From Arthrobacter crystallopoietes (GTDB taxonomy: Bacteria > Actinomycetota > Actinomycetes > Actinomycetales > Micrococcaceae): 64,000 bases of DNA. A program made the translations under genes and the position numbers. The stretch is taken from NCBI RefSeq assembly GCF_017603825.1, contig NZ_CP072014.1:2480001-2544000 (forward strand), in the 5' to 3' direction. Below, piece by piece: positions 51,059-58,885 of this stretch. How positions within the stretch are numbered: position 1 is the first letter of the stretch; each line of letters starts with the position of its first letter. The notes below the pieces were generated by a model that saw only the letters and a program-made list of their open reading frames with translations, did no database searches and had not been told where the DNA came from.

Positions 51059-52879
51059 CTATTGAGTGACCTGGAAGGTCAGCGTTTCGGTGAACTCGCG
51101 GCCGTGGACATCGGTCGCGGTGACCTCGGCGGTGTGCTCGCCGACGGCGAGGTCGGTGGGCAGTTCCAGCCGCCAGAGGTGCATCATGCGGTCGGCCAGG
51201 CTACCGCCGTGGACCAGCTGCTCCTGGACGGCGGTCGGGTCGGACCACTCGGCGCCGACCAGCTGGCCTTCGCCCTGCATCTGCTGGGTGCGGACAGCCT
51301 CGGCAGTGTCGCCGCCGTCGATCTTCACGTCCACCGTCGATCCGGTGCTGCCCATCCAGAAGTTGGTGGTCAGCCAGGTCTGGTTGGCCAGCTCTTCCTG
51401 CGAGACGGTCAGCGCGTCCGTGAACTCAGGAGCGGAGCCCTTGTTGTCCACGTTCTCGGCGTACCAGCCGCGGTAGCGCGGAGTGTTCAGGCCCAGCGCC
51501 ATCTGCAGGGAATCGTCTTCGCCGCGGACGGTGAAGCGCTCCTTGACCTCGGTGTTCTTGATGTCCAGGGTGAGCACGCCCGGCAGGCCGCCGTCGCGCT
51601 GGACGGCGAGCGGGTAGCCCTCGGGCAGCATGCGGCCGGAGTACCAGTCGCCGGAGATGGCGCCCGCGGTAATGTGGGTGAACGGCAGCCCGTCGACGCC
51701 GAAGACGTCGGACCAGCCGGCCAGCGAGTCGCCTTCGCGGAGGTTCTCGATGCTGTGGGTGTGGCCGCCCAGGGCTACAACTTCGCGGCCTTCGAGGATC
51801 TTGTAGATCTCCTTGACCTGGTCGACCTGGTGCTTGGAGCTGCCCTGGTCGGCGTAGTCCAGCAGCGGGATGTGCGCGGCGAGGACGATCAGCTTGTTTT
51901 CCGGTACCTGGGCAATGTCGTTGCGCAGCCATTCGAGCTGCCTCTCGTCCAGCGCGCCGTTGTAGGGCGTGCCCGACTGGTACTCGACGGTGTTCAGCGC
52001 GACGACGTGGGTTTTGCCTGCGTCGTACGAGTAGTACTCCGGCCCGAGGTTGGCGCGGAACGAATCGAACGAGTGCTCGCTGCTGGCGGCGTCGAAGTCC
52101 AGGTCATGGTTACCGGGCAGGAAGCGCGCCGGACCGTTGATCATGCTGGTCAGCTCGCGCGTCTGCGGGTACAGCCCGGGGTCGTCGCCGACCACGTCGC
52201 CAATGAACAGGGCGCCGCAGCCGGCGTAGTCGTTGCGGTCGGCCAGATCGGCGAAGACGCCGGCGCGGGCGAACGGCACCTGTTCCTCCGTGTACGTCTG
52301 GATGTCGCCGCCAATCAGGCAGTGCTGCTCGGGCGACTGGGTCAGCGAGCTCTTGGCCAGCGGGAAGTTGACCGCATCCGGCAGCGGGCCGGTGGGGGCA
52401 ATACCGCCGTGCTCCAGGTCGGGCGAGCCCTCGGGCAGGTGGTGGTAGTAGAACTGCGCCACGTTGTTCTCGTCCACCGGCACCTGGTAGCCGCGCGGCT
52501 GGGTGGCGAAGACGGTCATGTTCTCGAACGCCGGCAGTTCGTAGCGGCCCTGGCTGTCGGTGGTGACAACGTCGCGGCCGTTGGAGACGGTCACGCCGCC
52601 GAGGCCTCTCTCGCCGTTGTCCTGTACGGAGTTCTTGTTCTGATCGTCGAAGACGCTGCCGTCGATGGTTTCCTGGTCGGCGTCCGGCCCTTCGACCACC
52701 TCGACGCTGCCGCGGTAGGCGCCCGCGGCCCAGCCCGTGTCGGCGGGGGCGTTTTCGGGGGCTGCGGTGGCCGCGGGGGAGAGCGCGACACCGCCGAAAA
52801 TCAGCGCCAGCGTGCCGGCGGTCAGGGCAAGGGGTTTGGCAGAAGATGACTTGGAGGGGGTGGTAATGGGGTTCACCAT
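51059..52879 (-). CDS. Secreted calcineurin-like phosphoesterase (MetallophosN/C), copy 2
   Basis: A 606-residue paralogue with the same layout: signal peptide (LALIFGGVALSPAATA), calcium-type beta domain (DGSVFDDQNKNSVQDNGERG), metal core (IGGDIQTY, GDVVGDD, FLPGNHD, LAAHIPLL, LGGHTHSIEN) and C-terminal domain. The two copies are close throughout, and the last about 80 residues are nearly identical, including TDLAVGEHTAEVTATDVHGR, while the loop around LDYADQGSSKHQVDQ differs. The ATG at 52879 has AAGGAT upstream. GTGAACGTTTCAC (52943-52955) upstream is a palindromic candidate site. Tandem duplication is clear; divergent roles are possible. Confidence 0.85.
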   Translation of the reverse strand: MVNPITTPSKSSSAKPLALTAGTLALIFGGVALSPAATAAPENAPADTGWAAGAYRGSVEVVEGPDADQETIDGSVFDDQNKNSVQDNGERGLGGVTVSNGRDVVTTDSQGRYELPAFENMTVFATQPRGYQVPVDENNVAQFYYHHLPEGSPDLEHGGIAPTGPLPDAVNFPLAKSSLTQSPEQHCLIGGDIQTYTEEQVPFARAGVFADLADRNDYAGCGALFIGDVVGDDPGLYPQTRELTSMINGPARFLPGNHDLDFDAASSEHSFDSFRANLGPEYYSYDAGKTHVVALNTVEYQSGTPYNGALDERQLEWLRNDIAQVPENKLIVLAAHIPLLDYADQGSSKHQVDQVKEIYKILEGREVVALGGHTHSIENLREGDSLAGWSDVFGVDGLPFTHITAGAISGDWYSGRMLPEGYPLAVQRDGGLPGVLTLDIKNTEVKERFTVRGEDDSLQMALGLNTPRYRGWYAENVDNKGSAPEFTDALTVSQEELANQTWLTTNFWMGSTGSTVDVKIDGGDTAEAVRTQQMQGEGQLVGAEWSDPTAVQEQLVHGGSLADRMMHLWRLELPTDLAVGEHTAEVTATDVHGREFTETLTFQVTQ

Positions 52880-53036
52880 GATCCTTCGGTCGAGTGATGT
52901 TGGCAGCGGTTCTCGCCGCCAAAGGCACTGTTCCAAGGTTTGGTGAACGTTTCACTACCGGCAGACCACGCGAACAGGAAGCAGACGTAGCGACTCGCCC
53001 AACCCACGGTGAAGTCTCCAAGCACTGCGTCAAACA

Positions 53037-53064
53037 ACGACGGCGGGTGGGCGCCCGCCGTCGT
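53037..53064. terminator. Perfect 11-bp hairpin of the repeated family in a divergent region
   Basis: ACGACGGCGGG (53037-53047) pairs perfectly with CCCGCCGTCGT (53054-53064) around six bases. It lies between two genes that point away from each other, where no 3' end is expected, unlike the other copies. Confidence 0.65.
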
Positions 53065-53136
53065 AATTCTCTGGTTCCTGTTCCGGAAGCCGGGCCGTCG
53101 GTTCCCGGAACCCCGGGCCTGTGGAAAGCTGATGGC

Positions 53137-53733
53137 ATGAAGTCGCAGAAGAAGTCGAGGCGTAAGGTCCTTGCCGCCCTCCAGAGCGCCATGGATAAGA
53201 AGGCCTACGTTGATATTCGCCGGAAAATCAACGACGCGGACGTCATCCGCGGCTACGTTGTGCAGCTTTCCGACGACTGGATCCTCATCGCGGACACCCG
53301 TGACGGAGGCTACCTGGACGGGTTCACTGCCCTGCGCACCAAGGACATCACGAAGGTCAAAAAGGTAGATGGGTTCGAACCGGAGCTGCTGAAGAAGCTC
53401 AAGCAATGGCCGCCGGCCGCACCGGAGCAACCCATCAGCCTTTCCAGCGCAGAGGCCATCATCCGCACTGTGGGCGAGGGAAGGGATGCCCTCACAATCC
53501 ATCAGGAGAAAGACAAGCCCGATGCCTGCTTTATCGGCGCCCCGGTCGACTGGGGCAGGAAAAGCGTCTGGCTGCTCGAAATCGACAGGCACGCCCGCTG
53601 GGATACCGAGATGACCAAGTACCGGCTCAAGGACATCACCCGCATTGGCCTCGGCGGCGGGTACGAGGACGCCCTGCTGACCGTTTCTGGAGCCAAGCCC
53701 GATCGTAGGTCCGGTGGAAACGAAGGAAAGTGA
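53137..53733 (+). CDS. Conserved hypothetical protein
   Basis: A 198-residue protein, probably cytoplasmic. It has two similar-looking halves of small beta-sheet type: YVVQLSDDWILIADTRDGGYLDGFTALRTKDITKV (about 36-70) and WGRKSVWLLEIDRHARWDTEMTKYRLKDITRIGLGGGYEDAL (about 145-186). In each a strand 'W.LI.D/E' is followed by 'LKDIT', an Sm/YlxM-like or PRC-barrel-like pattern, suggesting an internal duplication. The basic N-terminus MKSQKKSRRK may bind nucleic acid. The ATG at 53137 is used because the longer frame upstream passes through a hairpin and has no conserved sequence. Function unknown. Confidence 0.68.
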   Translation: MKSQKKSRRKVLAALQSAMDKKAYVDIRRKINDADVIRGYVVQLSDDWILIADTRDGGYLDGFTALRTKDITKVKKVDGFEPELLKKLKQWPPAAPEQPISLSSAEAIIRTVGEGRDALTIHQEKDKPDACFIGAPVDWGRKSVWLLEIDRHARWDTEMTKYRLKDITRIGLGGGYEDALLTVSGAKPDRRSGGNEGK

Positions 53734-53864
53734 GCCTGGCAAGCAGGCGTGTAAAACCCGGTAACTCGGCTCGTTCCTCAGCCCGGCGGCCGGCGTCTTG
53801 AATTCCTTCCCTGTTAATGGGTAGCCGTGGTGCGAATCCGAGGATAAAACGTACAATCAATAGC

Positions 53865-53885
53865 GGAAGCGTGCGCGGCGCTTCC
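53865..53885. promoter_or_regulatory. Inverted repeat upstream of the subtilisin gene
   Basis: GGAAGCG (53865-53871) and CGCTTCC (53879-53885) flank seven bases. They lie about 55 bases before the protease start and may be an operator. A similar GGAAGCG/CGCTTC pair with a five-base spacer occurs upstream of the HtrA-like gene. Confidence 0.4.
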
Positions 53886-53937
53886 CAATTGAAGTGCTTT
53901 TCCTGCGCCGGCTCCCCAACGGCGCACCGTTGACAGG

Positions 53938-56811
53938 ATGCGTATGTCTCAGCTCCGCCCCCGCCGCTTCCCATTAAGTGTCGCCCCGTTCTGTGCAGCG
54001 GCGCTGCTGGGCGGCCTGCTGTTTCCCACCGCGGCGTCCGCCGCCGATGACCCTCTTCCCGCAACCGCCGAAGAGCCGCACGCCGCTGCCGAAAAACCGG
54101 GCCCGGGAAACACCGAACCACTCCCGGTAGCTCCCGATGCCGGACTCGACCGGGACGATGTACCGGCGTCGGGCAGGTATGTGGTCAAGTTCAAGGAGAA
54201 GGCGGGGCGCAGTTCCGCCGGCCGCAGCCGCGCCTACGGGAAGACGGCCAGAGATTTGGGCATCTCCGTCAAGGAAGTGCGGACCACCGCGACTGGGGCG
54301 CAGGTGATCGAGACGGCCGCGACGTTGGATTCAACCGCAAGTCAGGATCTTGTGGCCGGACTGGAAGCCAACCCGGATGTTGCCTACGTCGAGCCGGACC
54401 CGCTGCTGCAACCGGCAGCGGCGGCACCGAACGACCCGCTGTACAAACTGCAGTGGAACTTCTGGGAAGAGCGGGCCGGCCTGCGCTTGCCCGGCGCCTG
54501 GGATGCCGGCCGGGGCGAAGGCGCGGTTGTCGCCGTCGTCGATACCGGCATTACCAACCACAGCGACCTGAATGCCAATGTACTGCCGGGCTACGACATG
54601 ATCTCCGATCCCACCATGTCCCGCGACGGCAACGGCCGCGACCCCGACGCACGTGACGCGGGGGATTGGTACGGCGCCTACGAATGCGGGTCCTATACCG
54701 GCGGCACAGGGTCGTCCTGGCACGGCACCCACGTGGCCGGGATCGTGGCCGCGGTGACCGGCAACGGCAAGGGCGTAGCCGGCGTGGCTCCCGGCGCAAA
54801 GGTCCTGCCGGTCCGGGCGCTGGGCGCCTGCGGTGGCTACATGTCCGACATTGCCGACGGCATCATCTGGGCAGCCGGTGGCACCGTGCCGGGTGTGCCG
54901 GCGAACCCGAACCCGGCGGATGTGGTCAACATGTCCCTGGGCGGCAGCGGAACCTGCTCCTCTACGTCCCAGGCCGCAATCGACTACGCCTACAACGCGG
55001 GGACGGCCGTCGTGGTCGCCGCCGGCAACGAGAACCGGGACGCCCTGAACGCCACCCCGGCGAACTGCGAGCATGTCATCACCGTGGCTGCCAGCGGACG
55101 CGAGGGGAACCGCGCCGAGTACTCGAACTTTGGTTCGGTGGTGGACGTGACGGCGCCGGGCGGGGACATGAGCACCGCCACCAGCAGCGGCATCGCCTCC
55201 ACGCTCAACGACGGCGCCACGACGCCGGGCGCGGAATCGTACTACTACTCGCAGGGCACCTCGATGGCGGCGCCGCATGTGGCCGGGGTGGCTGCGCTGA
55301 TGATCGCCGGTTCCGGTGGCACCATGACGCCCGACGCGGTGGAGCAGCGGCTCAAGGACAGCGCACGGCCGATGCCCGGTACCTGTACGCAGGGCTGCGG
55401 CGCTGGACTGGTCGACGCTGCCGCGGCAGTGGGCTCCGCCCCCTCGTCGACTCCGGAGCCTCCCGTGGTCGAGGTGGTCCCGAAGGAAGCGGTGTTCACC
55501 GACAAGGACGGAACCGCGGCCGATACCTACACGGTTCCGTCGGTCGAGGGGGTCAGCTACCGGGCCAACGGCGAGCCGGTAGCCGCCGGCACCCACCCGG
55601 GGTCGGGCACGGTGGTGGTTACCGCGACTGCGCAGCCGGGGTACACGCTGAAGGAAGGCTCGACCACGGAATGGTCCCATTCCTTCAGCGCGTCCGCCAT
55701 CAAGGTAGACGCAGCCGCACCCGCACTGGCCGGCTCAACCGTGACGCCGGAATCGCTGAACCTCGCGGACGGTACAAACACGGTTACCGTGAAAGCGCAG
55801 GTGACCGACGCAACCGGCGCGGTGCCGCCGTCGGTCCAACTGGAGCACCCGGTGACGGCTGAAACCGTAGGTTTCGGCGAGATGAAATTCGTCTCCGGCG
55901 ACGTCAAAAACGGGACCTGGGAACGGGTCATGACCCTTCCCGAAAGTGCCCCGACCGGTACCTGGAACGTGACGCTGTTCCCGCTCAGGGACACGCTGGG
56001 CAACTCGTCCGGGGACTTCCGGAACCTGGGCAGCGTAGAGGTCGCGGCGGACGCCACGCCGGAGGCCAGCCCCTCGATTACTTCCCAGGGCGACATCGTG
56101 GCCTTCGATTCGCACGGGCAGCTCTGGAACTACGGGCACAGCGGCACCGGATCCACCCGGGTCATGATCGGCGCGTCCGGCTGGACAACCATGGACGAGA
56201 TCCACACCGTGGACTGGAACGCCGACGGCTACATCGACATCATCGCGCAGTCCAAGTCCGGCAGGCTCTACTACTACCAGGCCAAGCGCGACGGCGGCTT
56301 CACCCGCCACACCATCGGCAGCAGCGGCTGGGCATCCTACGACTTGACCGTCACCAAGTGGCGGACCGGTGACAAGTACCCGGTGGTGATCGCCAAGAAC
56401 AGCTCCACCGGAAAGCTCTACGTGTACCCCAACGACTCCGGCACCTGGCTTTCCCCGCGGTACGTGCTGGGCAGCAGCGGCTGGAGCGACTACACACTGA
56501 CGGCGATGGACTGGGACCGGGACGGGCACAAGGACGTCGTCGCCAAAACCCCCGCAGGGCAGCTCAAGCTCTACCGTGGCAACGGCTCCGGGACGTTCAT
56601 CAGCGAGACCCGCCGGATCGTGGGCAGCTCCGGCTGGAACAAGATGAGCAACATCGTCACCTCCAACGGCTACGCGGGGGAGGGAACCTCCGGGCTGATT
56701 GCCAGAGGCAGCGACGGCAAGCTCTGGTACTACCAAGCGAACAAGAGCAGTTGGGCCGAACGGGAGCTCATCGGCACCGGCTGGTCGAGCTATACCGTGG
56801 CGGGCCAATAG
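53938..56811 (+). CDS. Secreted S8 subtilisin-like protease with C-terminal beta-repeats
   Basis: A 957-residue preproenzyme. Signal peptide (1-36, AASAA), I9-type propeptide (about 78-157, RYVVKFKEKAGRSSAG to VAYVEPDPLLQP), catalytic domain (about 165-500) with Asp202 in VVDTGI, His262 in HGTHVAG and Ser442 in GTSMAAPHVAG. A beta module (520-700) and FG-GAP/VCBS-like repeats (715-957) follow, with the SSGW recurring unit. The triad is intact, so it is probably active. The C-terminal module matches the esterase at 42123. A second ATG at 53944 has AGGA six bases upstream and may be the true start. No family hairpin follows, only a half (AACGACGGCGG) just after the stop. Confidence 0.88.
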   Translation: MRMSQLRPRRFPLSVAPFCAAALLGGLLFPTAASAADDPLPATAEEPHAAAEKPGPGNTEPLPVAPDAGLDRDDVPASGRYVVKFKEKAGRSSAGRSRAYGKTARDLGISVKEVRTTATGAQVIETAATLDSTASQDLVAGLEANPDVAYVEPDPLLQPAAAAPNDPLYKLQWNFWEERAGLRLPGAWDAGRGEGAVVAVVDTGITNHSDLNANVLPGYDMISDPTMSRDGNGRDPDARDAGDWYGAYECGSYTGGTGSSWHGTHVAGIVAAVTGNGKGVAGVAPGAKVLPVRALGACGGYMSDIADGIIWAAGGTVPGVPANPNPADVVNMSLGGSGTCSSTSQAAIDYAYNAGTAVVVAAGNENRDALNATPANCEHVITVAASGREGNRAEYSNFGSVVDVTAPGGDMSTATSSGIASTLNDGATTPGAESYYYSQGTSMAAPHVAGVAALMIAGSGGTMTPDAVEQRLKDSARPMPGTCTQGCGAGLVDAAAAVGSAPSSTPEPPVVEVVPKEAVFTDKDGTAADTYTVPSVEGVSYRANGEPVAAGTHPGSGTVVVTATAQPGYTLKEGSTTEWSHSFSASAIKVDAAAPALAGSTVTPESLNLADGTNTVTVKAQVTDATGAVPPSVQLEHPVTAETVGFGEMKFVSGDVKNGTWERVMTLPESAPTGTWNVTLFPLRDTLGNSSGDFRNLGSVEVAADATPEASPSITSQGDIVAFDSHGQLWNYGHSGTGSTRVMIGASGWTTMDEIHTVDWNADGYIDIIAQSKSGRLYYYQAKRDGGFTRHTIGSSGWASYDLTVTKWRTGDKYPVVIAKNSSTGKLYVYPNDSGTWLSPRYVLGSSGWSDYTLTAMDWDRDGHKDVVAKTPAGQLKLYRGNGSGTFISETRRIVGSSGWNKMSNIVTSNGYAGEGTSGLIARGSDGKLWYYQANKSSWAERELIGTGWSSYTVAGQ

Positions 56812-57153
56812 AACGACGGCGGCGCTCCACGACACGGAACGCTAACGTTTAATCCCGCATCTTTGGCGCCGGTATGAGGATGCTGTAGTTTTATTGTCAG
56901 CAGTGAAGGAAAAATGTTGGTGCAGTTTCCTTCATCTGCCAGCGCAGTTGGGGCGTTGGGGAACGATACTTCCTTGTTGGGGATAGGTATTCCCTTGCCG
57001 TGCCCTTGTGCGTTTAAGTACTGGGAGGCTCTCAGTTCTGTTACTGCCGGGCACGTGCTTCACTTGATCCCCCGAAATCGGGTCAGCGCGTGCCCGGCTC
57101 AGCAGAATGTTGTGCTCCCCTTGGGAAGATGCAATAGACAGTTGGGGAACTGC
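56812..57153. other. Intergenic stretch with a structured inverted repeat
   Basis: About 340 bases without a convincing long gene. It carries an AT-rich promoter-like part near 56885-56900 and the nested repeat at 57046-57098, and could encode a non-coding RNA or long leader. Confidence 0.4.
57046..57098. repeat. Nested inverted repeat in leader of small membrane-protein gene
   Basis: GCCGGGCACG (57046-57055) pairs perfectly with CGTGCCCGGC (57089-57098). Inside, CCCGA pairs with TCGGG around AA. The whole can fold as a two-level stem 55 bases before the small protein start. No known riboswitch class was recognised. Confidence 0.5.
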
Positions 57154-57285
57154 ATGAATATACGACGTTTGCGGCGCAAGTGGCGCCGGATGAAACCCGA
57201 AGCTCAGCGCGGCATTGCGAACGCAACCGTAGCGGTCCTGGGCGTGATGGTCCTCGCCGCCGGGGTTTACTCCATAACCTTGTAG
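57154..57285 (+). CDS. Small single-pass membrane protein (43 residues)
   Basis: MNIRRLRRKWRRMKPEAQRG is strongly basic and is followed by one membrane helix (about 22-42, ATVAVLGVMVLAAGVYSITL). Third-position GC and the positive-inside layout fit a real small protein anchored with its basic end in the cytoplasm, possibly on nucleic acid or another protein. GGGGAA is the only ribosome-site candidate. A longer upstream frame has no conserved sequence. Function unknown. Confidence 0.5.
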   Translation: MNIRRLRRKWRRMKPEAQRGIANATVAVLGVMVLAAGVYSITL

Positions 57286-57307
57286 CTGGAGGCCCGCGTC
57301 CTGTTCT

Positions 57308-58582
57308 TCAGCACGCGGTTGGGTCCCCAAGGGGCAAGGACGAGCCGGCTATCCGCCACGACAAGCCGTCCCACTGCATGGTGTACTGGATTTTCCAATC
57401 CGAGCAAGTCTGTCCGTGGGGACCGTCGGCCGCATCCTGAATGGTCCGCAAGTCGACGTCAGCCAGCAAAGTGTCCTCTTCGCCGCTGACCGCCAAGACT
57501 GTCAGGTCAGTCCAGTAAGAGGAACTGAGACCGCTGCTCCACGCCTCCACACCGCCGAACTCTGCCTGCATTTCCGGAGTGAAAACCTCATAGGCGGCAT
57601 CATAGGCACCGCGGTTGATGCCCTGTCCGTGGACGAGGAGACTCTGCGCGATATTGGTCGCCTGGTCATGGTCTGAGAGAACCGTGGACGCGATGTCCCC
57701 GAAGCCCGGAGCCGGAGCTGCGCCGCAGTCGGCCGGAGGAACTGGAGTTGCCCGGGCCTGCCATTCTTCTGCTGCCGCTGCGGCCCGTGGTGCAGTGACC
57801 GCAAAGGCCGTACCTTCGGCCCGTGTGCCAGCAGAATCCGAGAACTGCCTGATTGCGCTAACCACACCGGCGACGCGGCCGTCGACAGTCAGCAGGGGAC
57901 CTCCGCTGTTGCCGGGATTGATGGCAGCATCGGTTTGGATCATATTCGAAATGGGACCAGCGCCGAGATCTATCTCGCGATCAAGGCCGCTGACGGATCC
58001 CTTAGTAAGGGTCAGCGCCGCGTTGAGCGGGAACCCAAGGGCAGCCACATCTGTACCCAGGGCCGGTTCGGTCTCGTTGAAACTGAAGTGGTAGCCCTGC
58101 ACATCGCTGTTGGTGCGGACCAGGGCCAGCTCCGCGGCTTCGTTGATACCGAGAACCTGTGCCCCGACCAGTTGCTCGTCGAGAGCGACGTTGATTGCTG
58201 TTGCTCCTTCGACAACATGGGCAGCCGTGACCACCAGATCCTCGTCAATGAGGAAGCCTGAACCGGTAAAGTCGCCCTCGCATGTGGTGGTGCTGATTCG
58301 AGCCACACCGGAACTTACTTTTTTCACTATTTCCGGCCAGCTCTGCGTTTGCTCGGGAGTCGAAGCGGCTGTAGAGGCAGGAGCCGCGGCCGTGGAAGGA
58401 GGAGCAGCTGTTGTTGGTAGAGAAGCAGGCGGTGCCTGCGGAGCCTCCACCGTCTGGGTCACCGTGACGGGAGCAGGTGCCGGTTCACTTTGCTGTGCCG
58501 GTGCACACGCGGCAGACAGCGTGACAAGCAGGACGCCCACTGTAGTCCCGCCTGCGCATGCACAAACTTTTTTGAAGGTCAT
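57308..58582 (-). CDS. S1C trypsin/HtrA-like serine protease lipoprotein
   Basis: A 424-residue lipoprotein. Lipobox LSAAC (Cys 26), a Pro/Ala/Thr linker (27-75), then a trypsin-fold domain with VTAAHVVEG (His122) and NPGNSGGPLL (Ser226). The position of the catalytic Asp reads AELALVR, a Glu at 151 where relatives have D(L/I)A(L/V). No PDZ domain follows; the last 130 residues instead form a small domain (DQATNIAQSLLVHGQGINRGAYDAAYEVFTPEMQAEF) like the ketosteroid-isomerase/NTF2-type tails of actinobacterial proteases. AAGGAG supports the ATG at 58582. Weak or altered activity is possible. Confidence 0.82.
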   Translation of the reverse strand: MTFKKVCACAGGTTVGVLLVTLSAACAPAQQSEPAPAPVTVTQTVEAPQAPPASLPTTAAPPSTAAAPASTAASTPEQTQSWPEIVKKVSSGVARISTTTCEGDFTGSGFLIDEDLVVTAAHVVEGATAINVALDEQLVGAQVLGINEAAELALVRTNSDVQGYHFSFNETEPALGTDVAALGFPLNAALTLTKGSVSGLDREIDLGAGPISNMIQTDAAINPGNSGGPLLTVDGRVAGVVSAIRQFSDSAGTRAEGTAFAVTAPRAAAAAEEWQARATPVPPADCGAAPAPGFGDIASTVLSDHDQATNIAQSLLVHGQGINRGAYDAAYEVFTPEMQAEFGGVEAWSSGLSSSYWTDLTVLAVSGEEDTLLADVDLRTIQDAADGPHGQTCSDWKIQYTMQWDGLSWRIAGSSLPLGDPTAC

Positions 58583-58885
58583 CGCGCACTCCTTCATTGT
58601 TGGACACCAACGTCCACACCCGGGATAGGTACTTGTACTTGCGCAATTTCACCGCTCGGGAAACGTAGCTCATACGGCGTTATTTCGCCGTTAGGGAAGC
58701 GTTATTCGCTTCAGGGAGTATTGCTCGAACCGGCGGCAATAAGCCCGCCGCCCGCCGTCGTACTCTGACTGTTTTTCCTGCTCAAGGGCAAGGTCCAGTG
58801 TGGGATAGGTTCTGGCGGGAGGTCGGGGACCGTGCCTAGGATGTGAGGACAAACAGCCCAACGCCGGGCAGGTGAGGTGGTTCCT
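58583..58885. other. Intergenic region with a direct repeat and decayed hairpin
   Basis: About 300 bases. It holds two 21-base direct copies (58646-58666 and 58682-58702, 17 of 21 identical), two small hairpins (CGGCG/CGCCG at 58676-58691; GAAGCG/CGCTTC at 58696-58712), and a degenerate family hairpin (58731-58761) ending in CCCGCCGTCGT. Confidence 0.5.

Noticed and set aside
51062-52849. 595-codon plus-strand frame opposite phosphoesterase copy 2 (and a similar one opposite copy 1)
   Set aside because: Both copies show the shadow because they are duplicates, so its conservation between them is not evidence for coding.
56814-56825. AACGACGGCGG just after the subtilisin stop
   Set aside because: Only one arm of the repeated hairpin is present, so it cannot be called a terminator.
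56914-57153. N-terminal extension of the 43-residue membrane protein
   Set aside because: Passes through the nested inverted repeat and has no coherent composition; the short form alone has a membrane-protein plan.
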